A stretch of 64,000 bases of DNA, from assembly GCA_010645155.1 (NCBI GenBank), contig CM021315.1, forward strand, positions 5,458,820-5,522,819, given 5' to 3'. The stretch comes from Tigriopus japonicus (lineage: Eukaryota > Arthropoda > Copepoda > Harpacticoida > Harpacticidae). The notes below the pieces were generated by a model. That model did no database searches, was not told where the DNA came from, and saw only the letters and a list, made by a program, of their open reading frames with translations. Positions 22,211 to 33,400 of the stretch are shown here, piece after piece (position 1 is the first letter of the stretch; the number at the start of each line of letters is the position of its first letter). A program made the position numbers and the translations under genes.

Positions 22211-24187
22211 ATGATTTACATCACCAAACTCGGTGTTGCCATTGCAGTCGTTTTCATACTTGGTCGGTTTCCCTCCTACCAGGCTTTCAGGTAACATCGG
22301 AATGTTTTTTTGTATTGTCAAAACTGAATTTTAACTCCAATTAAAACCTTCTCAAATCGTAGAATTTTAAAAAGTTGATAAATTGTTATCGAAATCTTGG
22401 AAAACCCATGGAAAAGGACTTGCCAAAACAAAATAAATAATACTAAGAATTTCATTTTTAATACAGTTGTCCCATTAGCGCAGTGGATAGCGCGTCGGAC
22501 TTCTAATCCGAAGGTCCTGGGTTCGACCCCCAGATGGGATGAATAGTTTTTATTTCTGCCCTGACTCTCCACCTTTTAAGTACTCTAATCACCACCCTTA
22601 AATGAAACGAACTCAAATCAGGTAGTGAGGCAGAAGAAATTCCTTGAACTCTTTCTGGATCTGACTCCAATTCTTCTTTCAAAGCTGGTATATTAAAATG
22701 TCAAGTCTGCTCTTTCTCAGATATCTGTTTGTGGGTTGCTTCAATAAGCTTTAAAAATGCACACATGTGAAACTGGTGAGACGTACACGACAGCTTAAAA
22801 AAACATCTTGTTGTTTGTTTGGCAGCGAGAATGTGATCAGTCGTTGTGACAAATTTGGCTCCACATCTGTCGTGTGTCACGATCAATGCGACTTTGAGAA
22901 CAATCGATGTTGGCAAAAGACTTTGATCGAAAAATGTGCATGCAATGGGTTTGTATCCAAGTTGGCAGAGATTGGCATCTTCCATATGAATGGTAAGCGG
23001 ACCTTTTAGGATGGCAGGAAAACTTTTGGCAGGCCTCGTTTTTGACTTGCAGGTGCTCGAATATCTGCTGAAGGCTTCGGGTTCATCAACGAATGTCAAC
23101 CTTGCTCCACGCGATGTTCCAACATTCGGGATTTGGAACCCACTCGGAACAGTCAATCCACTCGACGAAGATATGTGGTTGAAGGGCGAAAAACCAGCGA
23201 GTGCCAAAACCCGGGTCAAGTGAATGGGTTAAGCTTGATTCCACCTGTCTCATCAAGGCAATTTCTGAGTGGAAACCAAGATCCTTTGGAGGCAGTGAAG
23301 TACTTTGAATACTGGAAAAATTGCATTTTTTTCTAGTTGGCCAAAACAATTTGAACATAAGTTAGGAGTTCAAAACGAGGAACATTAAGTTTTAAAGAAG
23401 ATCTATGTTTAAAATGACCAAAATTGAGCAAAAACAGTTTTTTTCGATTTCCTGTTGTTTATGTAATATGTTTTCATGTTCCAATTGAAATATCTAGTTT
23501 TATGGTTGAAAATGTATTGATTTCGATTTTATGCTCAAAATATTTTTTTTTTTAATTAAATTTTTGGTCACTTCATTTTGCCCAAAAACGTAGGGGGCTT
23601 GTTTTCAACTCGACAGGCTTGGATCATCCCTTTATCTGATCCCCCATATTTGATAGATTGCTTTTATAAGGCCGGTCAAAACAATTTAAAATCTACGAAA
23701 AAACACGACATCGCACCCAAATAAATTCAACAAAACCGGTCAATTTTTTACTCTAATATAGCCCTAATTCATATTTATTTCAAGGATCGAGCCAGCCACT
23801 GAGGTCGTAGGCAAGTGTTCCAATTATGGTGATATGGTTCAACTGTGCGTGGAACATTGTCCTTCCAATGGGTTGACTTGTACCATGTCAGTTAATATTG
23901 ATGCCTGTACCTGTGCAGGAAGGTTCATCAAGGTTCACGAGGTTGCCAAATATGACATGTCCACGTGAGTATGGTATTTCTAATGGAAATAATTTAACCG
24001 TTAAAATAAATAAGGTCTTTTGAATCTTAGGAAAAAGCAAATCTTTGGTCAAACGGCTTTCGAAAATGCTCGCCATTCTCGAGTGTGTGGGGATTGTGTG
24101 GAGTTCTGCGAATTTCGTCCCGGGGAAACCAATGAATACCTTGTGAATACCAGAATTACGACTTGCTTCAACAACACCCCGAGTTAG
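22211..24187 (+). CDS. Secreted protein with two ten-cysteine modules, short form
   Basis: A 276-residue predicted secreted protein of unknown function. Exons: 22211-22290, 22826-22992, 23053-23299, 23785-23964, 24031-24187. The first exon encodes a signal peptide (VAIAVVFILG). Module 1 has cysteines at 34, 44, 48, 55, 64, 66, 97, 100, 104, 133; module 2 at 176, 186, 190, 197, 206, 208, 244, 247, 251, 270. The spacings 9-3-6-8-1 and 2-3 are identical in both. A ~40-residue linker replaces the long acidic linker of the divergent paralog. All junctions keep phase, but the third donor (AA|GTACTT) is weak; it is preferred because the matching intron of the paralog is also phase 2. Without that splice the frame would stop at 23336 and lose module 2. 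Intron 1 contains a tRNA gene on the same strand. Confidence 0.8.
22469..22541 (+). tRNA. tRNA-Arg (anticodon UCU)
   Basis: A 73-nt cloverleaf: acceptor stem GTCCCAT/ATGGGAT (one G-U pair), D-arm with A-box TAGCGCAGTGG, anticodon stem TCGGA/TCCGA with loop CTTCTAA giving anticodon TCT at 22502-22504. The T-arm is CTGGG/CCCAG with B-box GGTTCGACC, and the discriminator is G. There is no intron. A run of T follows at 22546, as expected for Pol III. It lies within intron 1 of the plus-strand ten-cysteine gene. Confidence 0.95.
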
Positions 24188-24431
24188 AGAATGCAAATAT
24201 TTATTATCAATGGTTCAAGTGAACACCATTACAATAAGTATTTAGAGGATGACAGTATCTGAACATGAAGTAAGTTGTCGATATAATGTGGAAAGAGAAA
24301 TAGAGATCTGATAGTTTGTAATAATTATAATAGTAGTTCATGGCACGCTCTTCTGGGACTTTATAAAACGCCTTAATACAAGACTTTGAATTGTGAGAGC
24401 AAGACTTGGATGATTTTGAATCCCCATTACA
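24188..24431. other. Convergent 3' ends, 244 bp
   Basis: The stop codons of the plus-strand ten-cysteine gene and the minus-strand syntrophin gene face each other. No canonical AATAAA was found for either; AATAAG at 24234 is a possible variant signal for the plus gene. Confidence 0.5.
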
Positions 24432-27400
24432 TCACGAGAGTCGACCTCGACTGAGAAACACGGGATCCAATGAGGCCACTTTGGCCGTCAAGAAGGCGTG
24501 CATGTAGAACAATAAATCCTGGAGCTTAGGACAAATCAATACCTGGAACGAGAAAAAAAGGCTCAATAAGTCTGTCCAGCCATCGTGTTCTTCTTGGAAA
24601 TAAAAGACACTTGAGCTTAGTCGAATAGAGGATGGATTGGGATGCTAATCTGAACTTTTCGAGGCCGCCTTTGACGATTCGGTGGACGTGGTCGACATTT
24701 CTCTTAGAATCCTCGTCTGAAAAGTTTCTTTGTAGTTGGTATGGGTCTTGAATCCCCAAAGAGCTCGAAAGTGATGGTTCCATGGGTAGAAAGCTTCCTT
24801 CAAAGTTTTCAAATCCTTTGCGAGGTTTTGAATGCTTGTCAATAATTAGTAATTGAATCCAAGTTGATTGTGAAAATGCTGAACGCAGCGTCTGATTGAG
24901 TGAAGTACGTTTGATTGAAAGTTCACGAGAGATTGGGAAGTTTGCAGACGATGAAGGACAAAAAGATGCCCTCAAGTTTATCAGTTCCGGCACCTTTGAA
25001 AGAACTCTTTTGAGATTATATCGGAAGTTTACCTGTTCCACAAGTTCCCTCGTCCCCGGTGGATCCACAAATTCCAATTTAAGAGTGGAGTTTCCATCGT
25101 CTGAAGAGCTCTTGAGTTGTGAAAAGGCGTAGATGAAATGGTAATTGGGTGAGGCAAAGGATTTCAATAGGAAACCGTCAGTCCAATCGATGGTAAAGGC
25201 TGCAGGAAGATTCTTGTGGACCACATGGAACGTCTTGGACTGAAAAAAACAAGACAGTACACACTCGTGTTAGAGCTGAAAATACGGCTGACTAGAGAGT
25301 ATTGGAATGGATGAACCAGAACCTTCGCATGAGATGAGCTTATTTGCTCCTTCATCTAGTCGAGTAAGATGCTCATCGCAAGAAAAAAGTTGTTTCGCCT
25401 AATGTAATTACAACATGATGGAGAAGGCCGGAAAAAAGGCTGACAGGAAGTAAGCACCGAGGAACAATATTGGAAGATATGCCATGGACTACTTAACTGG
25501 GTATACGAGGAACAATATTGGAAGATATACCATGGACTACTTAACTGGGTATAGACGCTGGGAATAAAAACCCCTTTCTTCTACCATCGCTAACCAATCA
25601 CTTAAACGAAAAGAACTACCATTTGCCTCGTAACTCTCATTCATCACTTAGAAAAGCCAATTTATGGCCCTCTCAAGTAGTCTCCCGAGTGTGCGAGGAA
25701 ACTTTGCCAGAAATCCCATCTCTCACCCCAAGATCTGCGATGGTGAAGCACACGGCCCGATGCCAAGCACTCTCAAGTCGAAGAAGATCTGCCCGAGTTT
25801 CCATGGAGAAATATCTCGATTCACCACCCGTGGTTTGGATCAGAAAGCAGTGTTGTCGCTCATCCACATTCTCACTCTCCTTGATGATGCGGAACATGGC
25901 CTCATACGTTTTGTACCCTTGAACGTGGGATCCGCTCCAGTCCTTGGCCTCAATCTGGAATGCAAACAGGAACACATTGGTATATGTACTTTTTGAGAAT
26001 TGCAACGAACTCTCAACAACCGCACACGAATGTTCCGTTGGATCTAAGAGAGTGCTCATGACAATGGTCCCTTTGTGCCAACGGAAAAGGATATTATAAA
26101 AGTGGAACATGTCGAGAGGTCATGGGACTGAAGTTGGCAGGGAGCCTGAGTTTGGCACAAAGGATTTTCGTCAGATCCATAATCCAACATAAGCTCAGCA
26201 AGTCAGGGGTTCTGTTGAGTCAAAGTAAGGTGATCCATCCATCCTTGGATTGATAAATGGCTATGTTAGCCTTTGTTAAGGGGCTCCTAATGTAGGAAAA
26301 CATAAGATCCCAGCCATTGTCCCAATTCCCCTTTGGTACACAAAGAAGGAGAGAACATTGCGCGGATCATTAGCCATGTTCCATCTATCTTATTCTTTTC
26401 ATGGAAATAATCACTGTCGTACTTGACGATCTCAAGGATGAGGATGCTTTTAATAGAACACAAGCAAATGAATCAAATGCACTTGAATAACCCCAAAACT
26501 CTTTTTTGCTCGTGTCATCAAAATGCAGTTTCTAAATTGCTTCCCCGTAAAAACAAACTTTCTGGAAAGGAGTGTTCGTTTCCCTTTAAAGCCTGAAATA
26601 TGACCAGGACCTGCCCAGGATCATTTCAAGGAAAGGAGGCCCCCCCAACATCACGGAAAAGTTCATTAGGCTCACGAGTTGGTCGAGACTTGCAACTAGC
26701 TCCCAAACAAAGCCCCTTAGAGGATCAAGTTGAAATTCGCACGAGCCTTGTCACAAGAAGAATGATGGATGAGACCCCCGGGATCGGGGGAAAATTCTGG
26801 GACAAAACCGGCTAAAAGGGGATTAATTTCACTAATGCTTTGTTAAGCTGCTACTTTTGCTCCTTAACGAGAAACAGGCGAGGAGAAATTACGTTCAATG
26901 TTCCAAAGACAGGTTGTTGTGAAACCTTACCGGCGGTTTATCGAAGACGCAGACATGGATCCCTTTTAATGCGAAGAAACGAGGGGTCCAATTTTGCCAG
27001 GGTTGATTACTGTTCAAGACACCTTCGGCCACCCAACCCATGTATGATATTTGTTCATTCGAGGATAGTTGACGGTTGAGTAGGGCAGCCTGAAATGCAG
27101 CAAAATTACAAAAAAAAATTACATTGGAACTATGTACCTTGTTAAAATACCAATAATAGAAATGAAACTTGACTCGAGCATGGCCATTTCCACTACTTTT
27201 TACTATTCTTCCGCTATACTACCACTGCACTTCCAAATGCCCTCAACAACTGACCTTTCTCAGATTTGACGAGTGCACTCCTGCTGTCACGAACTGTAGA
27301 AACTAGGTCAGTTGTTGAGGTCTTTTGAAAGTGCAGTAGAAGCATATCTAGAACCACAGATGAAGCACAAAAGAAGCATTTGAGATGGAGTAGAAATAAC

Positions 27401-30400
27401 CATGCTCAATCAAGTTTCACTCAATACGTTGCGTGTCTCAATCGAAAATAACGCAGCAGATAACTAAACTCGAACACATTTATTTCTACTCCGTCTCATA
27501 TGCTTCTTCTATGCTAGTAATATGAGTCCAAAAGCCTTCAACAAGTGACCTATTATCGCAACAACACAAATTCGAAAAGCTCGAGCACACTAATTAAAGT
27601 CAGACAAACGGTCTTCAAGCATTCTCTTAAGTTATTAATTTTCTTTGAAGTGCATGAGCGGCAGGATTGTTTTGACATCAATGGATAATCCACAAAATTC
27701 GTAGATGGACCACCACGGTTAATTCTTCTCATGGATATTCTTAAGCTTACATACTTAAAAAGCAAAATCTTTCAAATCTTTAACACTCCACGAATTTTTG
27801 TCAAATTTTTTTTGTTTGATTCTTGTAAATTTGATTTATTTTTACTAGAATGATTATTTTCCCCGAACTCATTTCCAAAAATACCCCCTCAAAGTTTATA
27901 TGAACACTTCATTTTGACCTTCAAAAAACCCTACCAATGTTTGATAATATTTCTTACCCATTTGACAAGGTATAGAACATTTAAATCCATAGTGAAGGAA
28001 CATGCTAAATGCTTTCATTCTTATAAAGCTATTCATAAATACGAGAAGAGAAAACAATGTAAGGCCGTAAAACTGTTGATTTTGATAAACTCAAGCTATT
28101 TAGATCAGTACAGAAATCATGGGGGCAACAAGTGTGAAAATGGGACATGAATGATGGGAAAAATGGTTCGAAAGTAACCCTAATTTTCAACCAATCTGGT
28201 CTTCTTCAACATTGCCGGCTTTAAATCACTTCAAAGAAAATAAATCCGAAAAGTCTCCAACGAATTAATCTTTCAAAAGCCTCTCGTCTCTTGAGATTGC
28301 TCCTTTGCGCGGCGGTATTAAAGAAGGAAGTACATTCACATCATTCATCATGAGCGAAAATTCGTTGCACGATAAAGAAGAAATCTCTACTTCCTTTTCC
28401 TTTCTCCGTCTATTTTCATCTTGAAGCTTTTCTCCTCGATTCAGAAAATGGATCTGAAGTGGTGCCAACTTCCAAGAAGGTGGAAGTCCTTGAGGGACAA
28501 AAGTGAGAATGCACCATCCTAAAGTGAAGCCATCAAGTCTTGTCAACACATTTTGAGACAAGTCAAGACATTATTTAAATATCTGTTCCAATACAAGTAA
28601 AAGGAATTCAACTTTGAGGGGAAGCAAATGGAACATCGAAAATCGACAAACGTTCCGGAATCAAATGTCGGTACAAAATCGACCAAGTTTGGCCGTTCCA
28701 AGAATTCGAAATGAATTGAGAGGAGAAAAAGCTGAATAAAAATCCCATTGAATACAGAGTCGATGCATAAAAATGCCAACTACCATTGGAAATCCTTGAA
28801 AATCCACTCGTGAAAGCGAGATATCGGAACCACATCAGAGAATTGCACTCAGGCCCTTCAAAAGATTTATCGAGTGCTACACAAAAGATATCGGACACTT
28901 TTCATTTTGCTCTTCAGACCTCAAGAATCCGTGTACAGTAATTTCAACCTTGTATAGAAGACACGCTTTAAGCTTGTATATTTTACCTTGACATTGGTTA
29001 GCGCGATGATATAATCCGAGATTAGCTTAATCCAATGCGAGAGGACAGCTAGATCTGGGCTGTGAACCACTCCTGTATGAGATCCATTCATACCACGGAC
29101 TTCAAACGAGTTGGGACGAATCTTGTCGGTTCCAAAGATATAACGAGTGATGTAGGCCATCATCAAAGGAACTGGAGGCAAAGACTTAGTTTCAGATTTT
29201 CTTTTTGGCAAGAGAGGAACTGAGCATTTTGCCGATGCTTTTTCTGACGTTTAAGAAGAAGTACTATTTCGGTTACATCTTTCTTTATGTGCTTTCAGCC
29301 TATCTCTACAAATATAAACCGCTTATGACTTGTGTTTACTGCATGGTTGCAAATGTAGACCACGTTCATATCTAATCTATCAAAGTTATCTTTCTGTTGC
29401 ACGTGGAGCCTTCTTTCTAGCACGGCTAACAAAGTTTTACCAGGAAAAATGCAGGTCAATAGTCCCTTGCTAATTCTCAATGACAGAGGGATTTGACAAT
29501 CTTGTTGTTTAGTTCGTTAGGGAATATCTAGAACAATTCTTGGTGGGACTTCTTGAGATAAGAAGTTTGTTTATTGGTCTTGCCTGTTCCAAATTTATCT
29601 TGACAAAACTTGGATGGCAAGCTGGGGCTCGAGCTTCTTCTGCGATTCCCAAGGGACGCTGGACGGTCCATTTGAATTATGGACGGCACAAATATTTGTG
29701 GACCAGACCCAAATACGAAGTACTGTACGCACAATATGGTCTGTTCCATTTTTTACGATTTCAGATTCATTTTTCCATTAACTTTCGTGGTTTTGAAGTG
29801 ACCATTTGGCACTGGGAAGGAATCTTAAAATGTTTCACAACTTTAGTGAAGGATCAAAACGCAAAAAAGAAAGAGCGTCCTTAATACGTGTTGGTAATAC
29901 AAAGAAAAAGAAGCTGCACCCTGACAACCTATAAAGTAAAAGATCAAAACAAAGAGTAAAAACATCGTTTATGTGAACTATTTGGTGCTACATTTTTTTC
30001 TCTGTAATTACTCAGAGGAATATCAAATTTCCTATTCCCTTTTAACTTCTCCTTAACCAATCCGGGACCATGAAAATCTGTCCATATTTACCAATGTAAC
30101 CGTTCAAACCTATAAAATATCTACTTTGGCTCAAAAGGGCAAAGCTATATTTTTAACGCCTCATGTCTTCATTGAGCCAAGCTTTCTATTGTTAATTAAA
30201 ACAGGCATTTCTCGTCCTTCAGAAAAAAGCTTAGTTTCGACCCTTGCCCAGTCTCCTTACCCTCGACCACATCGACCCACTTTCGTTTTACTCTCGGAAT
30301 ACCGTTCCAACTGAGGGATCCATCGGAGCCCACGGAACAAGGCGAGTCAATCACGGGTGTACTTCCACAAGAGGTTCCACGGATTCTGGAATCACATTGA

Positions 30401-33400
30401 GCTGTTGACGAGGAAGAGGAGGATGCAGTGAATGGTGGCAAGAATTTCTGATGCGGGTGATGAGGCTGTGAGGTGGCTGAGGCTGACGGAATCGAGGGCG
30501 TCCTCTCATCCCGTGGTTCAAGACCGGACGGGGGGTTCGAGGTAGCATTATTACTGTTTCCATCCACAAGATCTAAGGACCAAAATCACTTTGTGAAGCC
30601 ATTGCCTTTGGCATGAAACCCGAGTAAACTGCCCGTCGAGGAAGCATCTGACATCTCAAGCCTTTGCAGATATTGAACATTTGGTGCTTCCCAAAGGAAT
30701 ATCTGCATTTGATCCAAGATTCAGTGGGCACCGCAACTCATCCTAATGCATTTTAAGCAAAAAATATGCACAGCCCCAAAGGACGCCGTAAGCTCTTAAC
30801 GTCAGGTTTGAATTCTAAAACCCTCAACGTCCTCAAATTGAACCTCCCAAGGTCCCTGACATGTGCCATATTAGTAGGTCCAACTCAAGGAAACAGATTC
30901 TCACCCATGTTTTGTTCCTGCTCAGGGATTAGTTGTCGAACCCCTTTGAGCAGGAATGGAGCAGCCGATCGGTAGTGCTTGACCGTGAGAATGACCTCGG
31001 GACCGGCATTGCGGAGAATATTGATGGCTTCATCGTGGGTCACGTTGGCCAAAGACATTTGATTCACTAGAATGGAAAATTAAGTCGATGGGATTGAAGT
31101 CGGCCAATGGTGACATCGAAACGCTCCTCAATTGGCTCAACGTGAGGTTTCCAAGACTATTACTCAAGTATTCGAAGGAAGTGGAGCTTTAAGAGGCGAA
31201 TGTCGTAAATTTTAGCTCTGCCTAGGTGAATCATAACCTTAACTCTGAGCCAGTAAAATGAACACATTTGTTTTGAGACCGGAGGGAGGACGGAAATGCG
31301 TGACTGAGTGTTCACCTGACACCTTCTAGATGAGGCAGATGATAAATGTTTTGGAATGGTATATCGTAAGTTGGTGTTGGGACCCTAGGTGAGGTTTTGT
31401 TCCAAATTGCCGTACCAAAGCAAGTTTGTTGTTGCTGTGGCAAAGTTGATTGGGACTCTGCTCCCTCCAAGGCTCGAGAAACAAGCTTTGTGTGTTGGCC
31501 ACCTTCAAAAGTTAAAGTATCCCCAATATGCCACAACTTTTGTCAAGGCTCCCTTTACCAGATCCAAAGTGTTCCCTTTAGGCGCAGGAGGAACCCTAAG
31601 GGCCATTGTGGAACCATTTACCTTGAGCGTCTTGAACAAATCAGACATCCAAAAAGCAATGTTTCGATCCAAGATAAATGACCTTCAATGTCTACCAGAG
31701 CTTGACCCAAGAACTTAGGTTGGACTGACTTGGGTGAGACAAAGCCTGAGAAGTAGGGAACGTGACTAGAATAACAACTTGTTCCAATGTTCTCACTGAT
31801 GCTATGATGCAAGATGGGTTCCTGCTCAAGAATTTACTAACTAAAGGAAGTAGGAGGAAACAGCCAGAAACTGTTTAATTTCCGAATCTTGATTTACACG
31901 CTTGAAGAATTTCGGTCCAAGGCAAAGGCCGTTCTTATCCAGCCTTCATGGCTTGCATACAAATTAACCGAGGGTGACTATGCACCATTGAACATTGAAG
32001 GTTGCCTTGCATCCTGAATGACGATCTGATGGCAGAGAGCTCTGATTCGATCGATCATACCTACAGTGTCAGGAACAAACACTCAATTTCCTCGGAAATA
32101 TCAGGGCTTAGTTTCCATCATGAAAAACGTCCATTATCTTAACCGTATTGAGTACAGCTAACTTTTTCACAATGCAGTACTTTTTCATTTTGCTCAAAAT
32201 TGTCATTTTCTAGCATTTATTTAAACTTCTCACGTTCCCTAATCATTATACGTACAGATGACAGATCAATCAAAAAAAAGCAAACTACCTGAACTGCATT
32301 TTATATGGCTCCATTTGCATCATTGTACAATGTTAAGACTTTATTTAGTAAGAAATCGATTGTTAAGTACCCTTTTAAAACTTCATTTGCATATTTGATG
32401 AGGCTAATACAAGTGAAAACCATTTTAAGTCAGAGTATTTTTTTTACATTTTGAAAGCAAAATGCAATAACATTATAGCTTTTGCCTTCACTAAAAAAAA
32501 CTTGCTATAGGATATCTGTTAAAAAGAGAAGACATTTTTGTTGCCGTACTGTGATATTTGTTAATCGTACTTTCGTTTAAGCATTACTCATAACGTTTTA
32601 AGGCAAACCACATAATAAGAGGGGAGTAGTGTGCAGTTGCAAGATGCGATATTGCAGTATGAACTTATTACATTAATAGGTGTGTTTTTAGAACTCTAAA
32701 AACGCATCATTGATGGCAGGACCAAGGGCACACATTCTTCTCTTCGCCACTCATGCACGTACACTAATACTGTTGAAAGCACTTTTTTGGGGGGGGGGAT
32801 TTTTTAATACCGCTACAAGGAATGGGATTCCCTGTAAGGAGAGTTCATGACGAATATAGTTTATATAACTAACGTTTAAACGAAATTTGATCTACCAATG
32901 AGTTACTGTTGGCAGATCTGTACAACCCTTGAATGGTATCTTAAAAATTGTCCAATCCTGCCTTAAATGCTTTGCCTCCTAAGCTCAAAATTTTACCAAA
33001 AGTAATCTGTCTGAGTTATGTATTGCCTCACTCTCACCTTTGATAATGGCATCTCCGATATAAGGATGGTCGTCGTCCTCGTTCCGACAAACTTTCGAGA
33101 TTAGAATTGGCAGATTGTGATCTGAGCCACCCTTCACGCTGATGCCCAGACTTCCATCGAGTTGTCGCTTCAATCGCAAGGTCCGCTTCTAGAACAAAAA
33201 GACCCTCCAGTTAGAGAAAGATAATGAAAAAAGCGAATGAGATTGGACTGCCTCAGCCAGGTTGTGCAAGATCGAGCCCCAAAATGTTGAGTCGCCACAT
33301 TTGGACTTGAGTACTATCTGTATCAAGGGACGGTCTGTGCTTGTATCTCTGTTTTTTTCTTCCATTGGTTGTAATCCTTTCCCCGCGGCGAAACATGGAA

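Noticed and set aside
24543..25032. Continuation of the syntrophin frame beyond LVEQ (ELINLRASFCPSS and onward)
   Set aside because: This is intron 9. A GTAAAC donor at 25032 and an acceptor at 24543 join directly to the conserved HAFLTAKVASLDPVFL end.
25955..26110. N-terminal extension of syntrophin exon 8 (FHFYNILFRWHKG...)
   Set aside because: A strong acceptor (TTTGCATTCCAG) directly precedes IEAKDW, and the upstream residues do not resemble syntrophin.
28608..28898. Minus-strand frame ending RLSIFDVPFASPQ, considered as syntrophin exon 7
   Set aside because: No phase-0 splice sites fit. The true exon was found at 26931-27089 with the YMGWVAEG motif and perfect junctions.
29540..29884. 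114-codon plus-strand frame inside the syntrophin region
   Set aside because: No domain recognised and no splice context; it lies in an intron on the opposite strand.
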